A program made the position numbers and the translations under genes. The notes beneath the pieces are model-generated. The model worked only from the letters and a program-made list of their open reading frames with translations. It did not search any database and was not told the DNA's origin. Positions 8,936 through 17,026 of a stretch of DNA of 64,000 nucleotides are shown piece after piece. How positions within the stretch are numbered: position 1 is the first letter of the stretch; the number at the start of each line of letters is the position of its first letter. The stretch comes from Rhodobacteraceae bacterium S2214 (GTDB lineage: Bacteria > Pseudomonadota > Alphaproteobacteria > Rhodobacterales > Rhodobacteraceae): contig CP081161.1 of assembly GCA_025141675.1 (NCBI GenBank), positions 682,001-746,000 of the forward strand, in the 5' to 3' direction.

Positions 8936-9804
8936 GTCTTGGCAGCTTGCCTTGCCCGCCAAACGGTAAACAGCCCCGACGCGATGACAAGACCCGCGCC
9001 CACTGCCACGTGAAGCTCTAACACTTCGCTAAAAACAATGATCCCAATCGTGCTGGCAAAGACCAATTGCAGGTAGGCGAAGGGCTGCACAGCACTGGCC
9101 TCGGCCACTTCATAGCATTTGATCAGCAGGAAATGCCCAAGCGCGCCAGTGATACACAGTGCTGACATCCACGCCCAATCAGGGGCGGTCATCGGTTCCC
9201 ACGATGAAATGCCGATGGCGGTCAGCAAAACTGCCCCGACCGTGCCTGTCCAAAAGAAGCTGGTGGCGGCGGTGTCTTTCCGCGCCGCATAACGGGTCAG
9301 CAGCGAATAAAGCGCAAACATCAGAGCGGCGATCAACGGAACAATCGCGGCAGGAGCAAAGACGGTGATACCCGGTTGTAGAATGATCAACACACCGATG
9401 AAGCCCACACCAATCGCGGCCCATCTGCGCCACCCGACAGCTTCACCCAAGATCGGACCGGACAGGGCGGCAACGATCAGTGGGTAGCTTGCGAAAATCG
9501 CGTGGCTTTCGACAAGGCCCAACAGGACAAACCCCGTGACCATCACGCAAATCTCGGCACCCAGCAAAAGGCCACGAAATATCTGCAACGCGGGCTGCTT
9601 GGTCGCCGCTGCTGCCTTGATCGACCCGGCTTGGCGGCGGGCGATGGCGATGACGAAGGCGGCAAAGAACCAATAGCGGATCATCACAATCATCAGGACG
9701 TTGTATTCGCCCGCCAAATGGCGCGAAATCCCGTCTTGCAGGGCAAAGACGAATGTCGTCCCGATCATGTACAGAATACCAAGGCGCGTATTATTGGACT
9801 GCAT
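8932..9804 (-). CDS. DMT-superfamily EamA-type permease
   Basis: A 290-residue inner-membrane transporter with ten predicted transmembrane helices in two EamA repeats (about 6-140 and 150-285). Conserved-looking marks are the N-terminal FALQDGISRHL segment and the half-repeat starts GRxG/PILGEAVGWRRW. These proteins move small metabolites (amino acids, carnitine-like compounds, S-adenosylmethionine in some members); the substrate here is unknown. The start at MQSNNTRLG is set by hydropathy and by a TGATG junction with the preceding mnmD stop, which suggests translational coupling. Confidence 0.82.
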   Translation of the reverse strand: MQSNNTRLGILYMIGTTFVFALQDGISRHLAGEYNVLMIVMIRYWFFAAFVIAIARRQAGSIKAAAATKQPALQIFRGLLLGAEICVMVTGFVLLGLVESHAIFASYPLIVAALSGPILGEAVGWRRWAAIGVGFIGVLIILQPGITVFAPAAIVPLIAALMFALYSLLTRYAARKDTAATSFFWTGTVGAVLLTAIGISSWEPMTAPDWAWMSALCITGALGHFLLIKCYEVAEASAVQPFAYLQLVFASTIGIIVFSEVLELHVAVGAGLVIASGLFTVWRARQAAKT

Positions 9805-10493
9805 CAGATGTCTTTCACAGCACGGGTCATATGACGTTTGCGGCCGAAGCCCGGTGTACGCGTGACGGTCAACCCAGCCTCTTCCAGCGCCCGCCTGACA
9901 TGGCCCGCCGCAGAATATGTGGCGATGGTACCTTGCGGGGCGGTGTGATCGGCGACGGATTGCATGACGTCTGCCCCCCACATCTCGGGGTTTTTGGCGG
10001 GCGAAAATCCGTCAAGAAACCAGGCGTCGGCCTGCGCGTTCCACGCGGGCAGGGTTTCGCGGACGTCGCCAGTGATCACTTCTAGCGTTACGCCCGGCGC
10101 GTAAATCGCGGGGCCTTCCATCGCGCCATCCCAAATCGACAATAACTGCGGTGCGAGATCACCCAATTCGGGAAATGGGGCATGGGCGGTGCAGGCTACG
10201 TCGGCTGTCAGCGGAAACCCTTCGAAACTTGTGAAATGGAACGTGCCTTTGCGGCCTGTGTCGATCCACGCCTGAACAGTCGTCAGGAAATTCAGCCCTG
10301 TCCCAAATCCCAACTCTGCAATGTGAATATGCCCACCAAACCGCGCAGGCAGATCGTTGCCATCCAAGAACACATGCCGCGTTTCCGCCAAACCGTTATC
10401 CAGCGAATAATACGGGTCATCAAACTGGGTCGAAACAGGCACGTCCCCCAGTTCGGTTTTGCGCCAAGATAGGTCAGTTGTCTGGTCGCGCAT
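9804..10493 (-). CDS. mnmD: MnmD-type tRNA (5-methylaminomethyl-2-thiouridine) methyltransferase
   Basis: Carries out the SAM-dependent last methylation of wobble uridine-34 (nm5s2U to mnm5s2U). The 229 residues correspond only to the N-terminal half of E. coli MnmC. Markers: DDPYYSLDNGLAETRHVFL near the N-terminus, the SAM motif HIAELGFGTGLNFLT, and WFLDGFSPAKNPEMW. Start at MRDQTTDLSW; upstream codons of the open frame are not family-like. The oxidase half is the divergent neighbour at 10559, so the bifunctional enzyme is encoded here as two genes back to back. Its stop overlaps the DMT start. Confidence 0.88.
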   Translation of the reverse strand: MRDQTTDLSWRKTELGDVPVSTQFDDPYYSLDNGLAETRHVFLDGNDLPARFGGHIHIAELGFGTGLNFLTTVQAWIDTGRKGTFHFTSFEGFPLTADVACTAHAPFPELGDLAPQLLSIWDGAMEGPAIYAPGVTLEVITGDVRETLPAWNAQADAWFLDGFSPAKNPEMWGADVMQSVADHTAPQGTIATYSAAGHVRRALEEAGLTVTRTPGFGRKRHMTRAVKDI

Positions 10494-10558
10494 GGGGTTT
10501 TGCCTTACGTGTCGCATGTGTCTTGGGGTTAAGGCATCTTTGCGGGGATAATACGACG

Positions 10559-11599
10559 ATGGCAATCGCAGATGTGACGATCATGGGGGCAGGGGTGTTT
10601 GGCCTTTCGGTCGGATATGCCTGTGCGGTGCGCGGTGCAGCGGTGCAGATCATTGATCCCAACGGTGTGGCGTCAGGGGCCAGCGGTGGTCTGGTTGGCG
10701 CATTGGCCCCGCATGTGCCGGAAAACTGGAACAGTAAGAAAGCGTTTCAATTCGAAAGCCTGATGATGGCTGAAAAGTTCTGGACCGAAGTGCAGGCATT
10801 GACCGGACAGGACGTCGGTTACGCACGCTCGGGGCGTTTGCAGCCATTGGCGGATGATGCCGCTGTGGATTTGGCACGTAAGCGGGCCGTCTCAGCAGCA
10901 GAACTGTGGGAAGGTCGGGCGATCTGGGGCGTGGTTCCTGCGGATACACTCGGGGCATGGATCCCGCCGTCGCCATCCGGTTTTGTCGTGCGCGATACGT
11001 TGTCCGGTTTGATCCATCCGCGACGGGCGACCAAAGCGTTGGCCGCAGCAATCCTAAAACTTGGCGGGCGGATCGAAACTAACGGCAAGGCCGAGGGCAA
11101 GGTCGTATGGGCCACAGGCTGGCAAGGGTTGGTCGACATGACAAACCGTCATACGCGCCAGATCGGTAACGGCGTGAAGGGCCAAGCGCTGTTGTTGCAA
11201 CACGCAGCAATCGGCGCACCGCAATTGTTTGCCGACGCCTTGCATATCGTGCCGCATGCGGACGGCACGGTCGCGGTCGGGTCCACGTCCGAGCGTGAGT
11301 TTGATGATCCAACCGCCGTGGATGCGCAACTGGATGACATCCACGCCCGCGCCATCGCGGCGTTCCCTGTGCTATCAGGCGCACCGGTGATTGAACGCTG
11401 GGCGGGGGTCCGCCCGCGCAGCCGCAGTCGTGCGCCGATGTTGGGGCGTCATCCGTTCGACGGCGGTGCTTTTGTAGCCAATGGCGGGTTCAAGATCGGC
11501 TTTGGTATGGCGCCATTGGTCGGACAGGTCATGGCCGATCTGATCCTAGACGGCGTCGACCGCATTCCTGATGCGTTTCAGGCGGATCAGAACCTTTAG
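10559..11599 (+). CDS. mnmC: FAD-dependent oxidoreductase, MnmC C-terminal (oxidase) type
   Basis: 346 residues with a Rossmann FAD motif MGAGVFGLSVGYACAVRGA at 8-26, a second conserved segment GASGGLVGALAPHVPENW, and the C-terminal FAD-contacting GGFKIGFGMAPLVG. The family is the DAO/glycine-oxidase fold. Position next to mnmD and the N-terminal segment pattern argue that it is the stand-alone equivalent of the MnmC oxidase half, which removes carboxymethyl from cmnm5s2U34. A generic D-amino-acid or glycine oxidase role cannot be excluded. It is divergent from mnmD across 65 bases and its 3' end overlaps the dehydratase gene by 4 bases. Confidence 0.75.
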   Translation: MAIADVTIMGAGVFGLSVGYACAVRGAAVQIIDPNGVASGASGGLVGALAPHVPENWNSKKAFQFESLMMAEKFWTEVQALTGQDVGYARSGRLQPLADDAAVDLARKRAVSAAELWEGRAIWGVVPADTLGAWIPPSPSGFVVRDTLSGLIHPRRATKALAAAILKLGGRIETNGKAEGKVVWATGWQGLVDMTNRHTRQIGNGVKGQALLLQHAAIGAPQLFADALHIVPHADGTVAVGSTSEREFDDPTAVDAQLDDIHARAIAAFPVLSGAPVIERWAGVRPRSRSRAPMLGRHPFDGGAFVANGGFKIGFGMAPLVGQVMADLILDGVDRIPDAFQADQNL

Positions 11600-12390
11600 G
11601 CGGTGATTTGACCGCTTGTGCACAACCGACCATCGCCGCCACGCACCCAAAACTGGCCGTCATTGGCGCAAAGCGTGGCTGTTTCCCCCAAGATCAATGG
11701 GGACGATCCGCGATAGCTGAAATCGGTGAAACCGCCGCGCAGTTTGACGGCTAGCTGCATCATCAGATGCGCCAACAATGGGCCATGCACAACAAGACCG
11801 GCGTAACCTTCGGCATCGCGTGCATAGTCAGCGTCGTAGTGAATGCGGTGGCCGTTGAATGTCAGGGCGGAATACCGAAACAACTGGGTCGACGTGAATG
11901 CGAGCGGTTCGGAATGCGCCGCAACCTTCGGCGCAGGTGTTGGGTCGGCTGGCTGCGCGTCTTGCGGGCGATACACCAGTTCCTGCCATTCCGTCACGGC
12001 CAAGGCGTGACGCTGTTTGATGTCGTGACGGACGCGGACAAATGCCAACGGGCCTGAACGCCCGTCTTTGCGCGTCACGGCTTCCACGGTGCTGACTTTT
12101 TCGGCCTTGATGCCTGCCTTCAACGGTTGATGTTGCACAATCCGACCCGCGGCCCACATGCGGCGCGGCAATCCGAGGTCAGGGATAAACCCGCCCGTCG
12201 CAGGGTGGCCATCGGGGCCAAGCGCGTCAGGCGTCTGGGCATCCCAAAAATAGATATGATGGGCAAATGGCGGCAAGGCATCACCGCTTTGGATCGACGG
12301 TGTTTGTCCAAGCGTAGCTTCCAAGGCCGCGGCCCGCGCCGGATCAAGCGTGTCGGTGATGGATTGCGTTTGATGGGTTTTCGACTGCAT
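11596..12390 (-). CDS. MaoC/HTD2-type acyl-CoA dehydratase (3-methylfumaryl-CoA hydratase-like)
   Basis: The 264-residue double hotdog protein resembles FAS1-like dehydratases and the mesaconyl-C4/3-methylfumaryl-CoA hydratase group. The N-terminal hotdog (about 10-125) carries LPRRMWAAGRI; the C-terminal one has FRYSALTFNGHRIHYD, the catalytic Asn/His region of MaoC enzymes, and GLVVHGPLLAHLMM. Expected reaction: reversible hydration of an alpha,beta-unsaturated acyl-CoA. No other genes of a carboxylic-acid pathway surround it, so the substrate is open. Start at MQSKTHQTQ; a start 16 codons upstream is possible but would overlap the divergent VOC promoter. Confidence 0.78.
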   Translation of the reverse strand: MQSKTHQTQSITDTLDPARAAALEATLGQTPSIQSGDALPPFAHHIYFWDAQTPDALGPDGHPATGGFIPDLGLPRRMWAAGRIVQHQPLKAGIKAEKVSTVEAVTRKDGRSGPLAFVRVRHDIKQRHALAVTEWQELVYRPQDAQPADPTPAPKVAAHSEPLAFTSTQLFRYSALTFNGHRIHYDADYARDAEGYAGLVVHGPLLAHLMMQLAVKLRGGFTDFSYRGSSPLILGETATLCANDGQFWVRGGDGRLCTSGQITA

Positions 12391-12424
12391 GATGTGGCCT
12401 AACCCGAATGGAAGGAGGGTGCAA

Positions 12425-12820
12425 ATGCCCGCAGTCACGTCGCTTGATCATCTGGTTTTGACCGTCGCGGACGTTGATCGCAGCATCGCATTCTACACGC
12501 GGATTTTGGGTATGACGGCAGAAGCATTCCAACCTGCCGATGGGTCAACGCGCTGGGCGCTGAAGTTCGGGGATCAGAAGATCAACCTGCATCCAGCAGT
12601 TTCGCCATTCGCGCCCCATGCCATGACTCCGACGACGGGCAGTGCGGACCTGTGTTTTCTTAGCGAAACCCAGCTTTCGGTGTGGCACGCCCATTTCGAT
12701 AAACGTGAGATCAAGGTTCTCGAAGGCCCCATCGCACGCACAGGCGCTGCGGGGCCAATCGTTTCTTTGTATATCAATGACCCCGACGGAAACCTGATCG
12801 AGATATCGAACCGCGCTTAA
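12425..12820 (+). CDS. VOC-superfamily (glyoxalase-fold) protein
   Basis: 131 residues with the paired beta-alpha-beta-beta-beta units of the vicinal oxygen chelate fold: LDHLVLTVADVDRSIAFYT at the start and SLYINDPDGNLIEISN at the end. His at the first strand and Glu in the last are the usual metal ligands. The family includes glyoxalases, dioxygenases and antibiotic-resistance proteins; the sequence alone does not choose between them. A strong ribosome site (GGAGG, 7 bases before ATG) fixes the start. Convergent with the FMN reductase gene, overlapping 4 bases. Confidence 0.8.
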   Translation: MPAVTSLDHLVLTVADVDRSIAFYTRILGMTAEAFQPADGSTRWALKFGDQKINLHPAVSPFAPHAMTPTTGSADLCFLSETQLSVWHAHFDKREIKVLEGPIARTGAAGPIVSLYINDPDGNLIEISNRA

Positions 12821-13347
12821 ATTGCAGCTTTCAACCGATCCATCAAATCGTTGAGCGCTTTGAGGTTCACTTCGTTTTTCAGCAAACCGCCTTCGTCGAA
12901 TTGTTCGTAGTTTGCGCCAACAAGAACCTCTGGCCCAAGGATCAGTTTTGGCCGGAATGGCGCAAGGACTGAGACAAGGTGTGTTTGTGTCCGCTCACCG
13001 CCAGATCGACCGGCTGTGGCCGACATGATAGCAACGGGTTTGTCTGCCCACGGCGCGCCTTCTGTCCGGCTGACCCAGTCAAACGCATTCTTCAACACGC
13101 CGGGGATATTTTTGTTGTACTCGGGTGTCGAAATGATCACCGCGTCTGCCTGTGCAATCTGATCGGTCAGTGTCTGGACGGCAGCAGGAATGCCTTCATT
13201 TTCTTCGAGATCACCATCGTAAAGCGGAACCCGCAGGTCAGCTTCGATAAACGTATCTGCGCCGAATACTTGTGCTGCGTGGCGCACGAGCATGGTGTTA
13301 GTGGATTTTGCGCGTAAAGCGCCTGATATGCCAAGAAGCGTAGTCAT
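12817..13347 (-). CDS. NAD(P)H-dependent FMN reductase
   Basis: A 176-residue flavodoxin-fold reductase. SGALRAKSTNTMLV at 8-21 is the FMN-phosphate-binding loop (usual form GS.R..S.N). STPEYNKNIPGVLKNAFDW at about 94-112 is the signature of the NADPH-dependent FMN reductase/azoreductase family (SsuE, ChrR, YieF relatives). It probably reduces quinones, flavins or chromate-like acceptors in the cytosol. It has no adjacent sulfonate genes, so an SsuE role is not supported. Confidence 0.85.
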   Translation of the reverse strand: MTTLLGISGALRAKSTNTMLVRHAAQVFGADTFIEADLRVPLYDGDLEENEGIPAAVQTLTDQIAQADAVIISTPEYNKNIPGVLKNAFDWVSRTEGAPWADKPVAIMSATAGRSGGERTQTHLVSVLAPFRPKLILGPEVLVGANYEQFDEGGLLKNEVNLKALNDLMDRLKAAI

Positions 13348-13463
13348 GTGTTCATCCTTCGTAATCTGTTGCTAAAGGACTTAATCTGACTGCCGGGTTT
13401 TCCAACTGAAAAGGCTGTGCAGTGACGCGACCTGATTGAGCGCAGATGCGCACACGATTGTTT

Positions 13464-13483
13464 GCAGGGCCATCCGGCCCTGC
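13464..13483. terminator. 8-bp perfect GC hairpin between FMN reductase and Lin0512 genes
   Basis: GCAGGGCC - ATCC - GGCCCTGC. It lies 42 bases past the stop of the second Lin0512 gene (minus strand). No T-run follows, so this is a weak or factor-assisted terminator, or an mRNA 3'-end stabiliser. Confidence 0.45.
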
Positions 13484-13524
13484 GATTATGCCTCGCAAAG
13501 GAGATTGGGGGCCAAAAGACGCGG

Positions 13525-13890
13525 TTAGGCGTCGCTTTGCTGCCAGTTGTCTTTTTGACTGGGCAAAAACGCCTCGATTGCCGCTGTTGCGATTACTACC
13601 GTGTCACCGGTTTCTGCGTTCGCTACGTTCTGTCCGCCTTTGATTGCCGTGACCGCGGCGCGTCCACGCGGCAGCATCTCTGCGAGTGCTTCAGTGTCCA
13701 GTTTGTCTGGTTCCTGCACGCCAACCGTGACCTGAACCCGCATCGTGTCGGTTTGCAGGTCTATGCTTTGAAACAAGGGTAGGGTCGAATGGCGAAACGC
13801 GTCTTCAATCGCGCGTTTGGCCGCCTTTTGGTAATCCATGCCGTGCAGATCGTTGCCCATACCCATTTCGATGATAACGCGCTGGTCCAT
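13525..13890 (-). CDS. Lin0512 family protein (second of a tandem pair)
   Basis: 121 residues, family Lin0512 (function unknown). Shared with the neighbour are the N-terminal VIIEMGMGNDLHGMDYQKAA, the V.VGVQEPDKLDTEAL segment and a VVIATAAIEAF ending. It follows the first copy with a one-base overlap (TAATG-type junction), so the two are cotranscribed and probably form a heteromeric or paired product. The extra C-terminal tail (PSQKDNWQQSDA) is absent from the partner. No catalytic residues are known for the family. Confidence 0.8.
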   Translation of the reverse strand: MDQRVIIEMGMGNDLHGMDYQKAAKRAIEDAFRHSTLPLFQSIDLQTDTMRVQVTVGVQEPDKLDTEALAEMLPRGRAAVTAIKGGQNVANAETGDTVVIATAAIEAFLPSQKDNWQQSDA

Positions 13891-14234
13891 TATGTCCGCT
13901 CCATCATAAACGACACATTGATCGCGGCGTTGGCGATGACTGTTGGTTTGCCGTCAGGGCGCGGCACATCAAGCCCGCCATGGTGTACCGTCACACTGGG
14001 TTGTCCGTAAGGAAAGATATCGAGTAACGCATCGGTATCGACTTGATCCGGATTCTGCACCGCAATTTCTACGTCAATGATCATGGCTTCTTTCGGGAAC
14101 CCAAAGAGTTCGGCCATGTTGATGGAATTATGCCATAGCGCGTCTTGCAGCGCCCGTTTGGCCGCTTGGGTATAATCCTGACGGCGGAGCGACGTGCCCA
14201 TGCCAAATTCGGTGAGGACGCGGTGTTTTGGCAT
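13890..14234 (-). CDS. Lin0512 family protein (first of a tandem pair)
   Basis: 114 residues, homologous to the following gene: VLTEFGMGTSLRRQDYTQAAKRAL, then IAVQNPDQVDTDAL and TVIANAAINV. Roughly a third of positions appear shared between the two proteins, so the duplication is old. Cotranscribed with its paralogue, and 13 bases after the YrbL-like gene on the same strand, so the three may be one operon. Function unknown. Confidence 0.8.
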   Translation of the reverse strand: MPKHRVLTEFGMGTSLRRQDYTQAAKRALQDALWHNSINMAELFGFPKEAMIIDVEIAVQNPDQVDTDALLDIFPYGQPSVTVHHGGLDVPRPDGKPTVIANAAINVSFMMERT

Positions 14235-14247
14235 CGGGGACTCCTGT

Positions 14248-14955
14248 CTAGTTCAGACTAAATTGACGTTGTTTGGCGTCCCACCGCAAGCCGGTTTTCG
14301 CAGCAAGACGTTTGCAGCTATCGTCAAGACCCAGCGCGTTGCACCAATCATTGATGGATCTGACGGGGATCGCGTGAATATCGCCGAACCCATCCACAAG
14401 AACACACTCTCGCGGCCCCTGTTGGCCTGCGTAGTCGCGATGGCCAAACACGAAATTGCGTGCGGTCATATCACCGGCCCGAATGCCAAAACGGTACAGA
14501 CGTGCGATGGTGTCGTTGAACAACGCAAGATCGGTGGCACTCAGATTGTCCTTGGTCGCGTGCAGCGTCTGACCAAGCCCACCGTCAGTGACATTTTCTG
14601 AAATGCATCCCAGTCCCCTATCCGTCTGTACAAACCCGTACATATGCGTAATGGGCGGAATATCGGTGGGGGCGATGCGGAGCATCATACGCAGGTATTC
14701 GCCATATTCCTTACGGGTCCAGCGGGTGCGGATGCTCGGAAAATGGCGTTCCGTAAACGTGGCGAGCTTCGCGCGGCGCTTGGTGTCTGCGATGGGTTTG
14801 AGCACTTTGATCAGTCTGGTTGGATCGGTCGGGTGCACGTAGATGATCCGCTGCGATCCTTCGGCAACAGGGGTAAGGTGGCTGAGCTTCAAAAGCGGTT
14901 GAAAGGTCTGCTGCATGGGCCCATCAACAACGGGGGCGGCAGGTTGCTTGGACAT
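14248..14955 (-). CDS. YrbL-family (PhoP-regulated, kinase-like fold) protein
   Basis: A 235-residue protein of the YrbL-PhoP_reg family. Visible: GSQRIIYVHPTDPTRLIKVL near residue 38 (a strand-turn-strand with a lysine at the place where protein kinases keep the ATP lysine), a catalytic-loop-like IRAGDMTARNFVFG, and VLVDGFGDI resembling a DFG element. Family members are atypical aminoglycoside-kinase-fold proteins without established activity. Start at MSKQPAAPV; 22 further upstream codons are open. Divergent from the histidine kinase gene. Confidence 0.75.
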   Translation of the reverse strand: MSKQPAAPVVDGPMQQTFQPLLKLSHLTPVAEGSQRIIYVHPTDPTRLIKVLKPIADTKRRAKLATFTERHFPSIRTRWTRKEYGEYLRMMLRIAPTDIPPITHMYGFVQTDRGLGCISENVTDGGLGQTLHATKDNLSATDLALFNDTIARLYRFGIRAGDMTARNFVFGHRDYAGQQGPRECVLVDGFGDIHAIPVRSINDWCNALGLDDSCKRLAAKTGLRWDAKQRQFSLN

Positions 14956-15050
14956 GACGTTCCCCTTGCACAAGTTGTACGGCCTCAAGGCATCGGTAAA
15001 GCCTGTCGCTTTTTTGGGCAAGTGACTGTTGAGTGATCAGCTTGACCAAA

Positions 15051-15102
15051 GGTAAATGGAAAGCCTGCGAATGGTACATTGCAAACGTCAAAAGCATTTA
15101 CC
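15051..15102. promoter_or_regulatory. 8-bp inverted repeat in the divergent yrbL/histidine-kinase control region
   Basis: GGTAAATG (15051-15058) and CATTTACC (15095-15102) are perfect inverted copies with 36 bases between them, in the 188-base region between the two divergent genes. Centre-to-centre spacing is 44 bases, close to four helical turns, so a looped or doubly bound operator is possible. No clear sigma-70 boxes were recognised. Confidence 0.35.
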
Positions 15103-15143
15103 ATTATCAGGGATCACGCCTTATATTATGAAGGACCGCTTCG

Positions 15144-16235
15144 TTGTTAGCTGAAAAACATCCCCAACAGGATCAACGTCTTGCAACTTTGGCGTCGTAC
15201 GACGTTCTCGACTCCGCGAATGAGGCCGATTTCAACGATATTGTTGCCTTGGCATCGGCTATTTGTGACGTACCCGTGTCGCTGATCAGTTTGGTTGATG
15301 ATGACCGCCAGTGGTTCAAGGCGCGCGTTGGTTTTGATCCGACGGAAACGACATTGGACCAATCTGTTTGCTCGCATGCGATCTTGGAAGATGACTTCTT
15401 GGAAGTCTCCGACATGTCCAAGGACCAGCGCACAGCGGATAACCCACTTCATACTGGTGAGGTTGGCGTGCAGTTCTACGCAGGGGCGAATTTGGTGGCC
15501 CCTGACGGCATGCCAATCGGGACGCTTTGTGTGCTGGATCACAAACCGCGGCAATTGACGGAGTTTCAGAAGCAATCACTGAAGACGCTATCGCGCCAAG
15601 TGATGGTGCAGCTTGAACTGCGCAAACGGCTCGCGTTGGAAGAAGCGCTGAAGGCCGAGATGGATCACCGCGTGAAGAATTCCTTGCAGACGATTGCATC
15701 GGTTTTGCGCGTCGCGGCCCGCAGTATCGACGACGTCGATGCGCAAGGTGTACTGGATACGGTTGAACGCCGGATTTCCGCCGTAGGGACGCTGCACAGT
15801 GAACTGATGGGCAGCAAAGGACACAATTCGGTTGATACCAAGCCGTATCTTGATCGGGTGGTGCGACTGCTTGCCGATGTTGCCCCTGATAATGTCGAGA
15901 TGACAGTTGATGCGGTTGATGTGGCGCTTGATGCGCGCAAGGCGTCTGCGTTGGGGATGATCGTCAGTGAATTTGTCGCCAATTCCATCAAGCATGCCTT
16001 TCCTAACGGGCGGGCGGGTGTCGTGGAAATCGCGCTTACGACAGATCAGGCTGAAGGGCGGTTGACCTGTCGTGATAACGGCGTGGGCAAAGACGGCGGT
16101 CACGATGCAGAGGCAGACGGGCGCAGCGGAATGGGCGCACGCCTGATGTCTGCTGCCGCGGTGCAATTGAACGGGCACCTTGACTATGAAACGCAAAACG
16201 ATGGCACAATGCTAAGCGTCGTGTTCGCGATCTAA
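15144..16235 (+). CDS. GAF-domain sensor histidine kinase (HisKA_2/HWE-like)
   Basis: A 363-residue cytosolic kinase with no transmembrane segment. The GAF domain (about 15-155) has DVPVSLISLVDDDRQWFKA and the ICSHAI-like VCSHAI motif. The dimerisation domain carries the phosphoacceptor His175 in MDHRVKNSLQTIASVLR; the ATPase domain has the N-box VSEFVANSIKHAF and G-box CRDNGVGKDG. HisKA_2-type kinases with this layout often feed the alphaproteobacterial general stress response or blue-light-like sensing. No response regulator is adjacent. The only usable start is TTG: an in-frame stop lies 15 bases upstream and a GAAGGA ribosome site sits 8 bases before the TTG. Confidence 0.85.
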   Translation: MLAEKHPQQDQRLATLASYDVLDSANEADFNDIVALASAICDVPVSLISLVDDDRQWFKARVGFDPTETTLDQSVCSHAILEDDFLEVSDMSKDQRTADNPLHTGEVGVQFYAGANLVAPDGMPIGTLCVLDHKPRQLTEFQKQSLKTLSRQVMVQLELRKRLALEEALKAEMDHRVKNSLQTIASVLRVAARSIDDVDAQGVLDTVERRISAVGTLHSELMGSKGHNSVDTKPYLDRVVRLLADVAPDNVEMTVDAVDVALDARKASALGMIVSEFVANSIKHAFPNGRAGVVEIALTTDQAEGRLTCRDNGVGKDGGHDAEADGRSGMGARLMSAAAVQLNGHLDYETQNDGTMLSVVFAI

Positions 16236-16256
16236 GGGGGTTCGCGCAGGAAGGGT

Positions 16257-16874
16257 TTAGTATTCTACCCCGATTTGCGCTTTGATCCCTGACCGGAACG
16301 GGTGCTTGACCAGCTCCATTTCGGTCACCAAGTCCGCGATTTCGATCAGGTCGGCGTGGGCGTTGCGGCCTGTTAGCACGACGTGCGTCATGTCTGGCTT
16401 TTGGGTGGCAAGGAATTCCACGACTTCGTTGATATCCACATAATCGTAGCGGATCGCGATGTTGATCTCGTCCAGCAGGACCATTTTGTTGGTCTCGTCC
16501 AAGATCAGTTCTTTCGCCTTGGCCCATGCTGCTTGTGCCATTTCGGTGTCACGGCTCTTATCCTGGGTTTCCCAGGTGAACCCTTCTCCCATCGTGTGGA
16601 ATGCGCATTCGTCGCTGAATTTCGACAGGATCAGATCGCGTTCGCCCGTTGACATACCGCCTTTGATGAACTGAACCACGCCACACTTCATATCATGCGC
16701 AATGCACCGGAAAATCATCCCGAAGGCAGCAGACGATTTACCCTTACCTTTACCAGTATGGACGATCACAAGACCCTTTTTGTCGGTCTTTGTCGCCATG
16801 ATTTTATCGCGCGCGGCCTTCTTCTTGGCCATTTTCATTGCATGGCGGTCGTCGGGCTGGGGGGTGTCGGTCAT
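16257..16874 (-). CDS. cobO: Cob(I)yrinic acid a,c-diamide adenosyltransferase
   Basis: Transfers the 5'-deoxyadenosyl group of ATP to the corrinoid cobalt (CobA/CobO/BtuR family). 205 residues, with the P-loop variant HTGKGKGKSSAAFG at 39-52, then FIKGGMSTGERDLI, EILDE-type LLDEINIAIRYDYV and VVLTGRNAH, all family signatures. Start at MTDTPQPDD; the open frame extends 17 codons further. It is the first of the B12 genes in the window, and its leader contains a long palindrome at 16924-16953. Confidence 0.95.
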   Translation of the reverse strand: MTDTPQPDDRHAMKMAKKKAARDKIMATKTDKKGLVIVHTGKGKGKSSAAFGMIFRCIAHDMKCGVVQFIKGGMSTGERDLILSKFSDECAFHTMGEGFTWETQDKSRDTEMAQAAWAKAKELILDETNKMVLLDEINIAIRYDYVDINEVVEFLATQKPDMTHVVLTGRNAHADLIEIADLVTEMELVKHPFRSGIKAQIGVEY

Positions 16875-16923
16875 GGGGGCATCCTTTGTGGGTGGTCTAC
16901 CCAGTGTGTTACGTGTTGACCAC

Positions 16924-16953
16924 AATCACAAGACATGGCGTCACCTTGTGATT
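16924..16953. promoter_or_regulatory. 9-bp perfect inverted repeat upstream of cobO (operator candidate)
   Basis: AATCACAAG and CTTGTGATT, 12-base spacer, centre-to-centre 21 bases (two helical turns), 50 to 79 bases upstream of the cobO ATG. Dimeric repressor sites look like this. On the plus strand a short T-run follows, but no plus-strand gene precedes it, so a terminator role is unlikely. No cobalamin-riboswitch consensus is present here. Confidence 0.45.
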
Positions 16954-17026
16954 TTTCCCCTCACGGTTCTGTGAATAAGGCGATATCAAGGCAAAAAACG
17001 AGACAAGACATACCGAGGCAGTTCAG

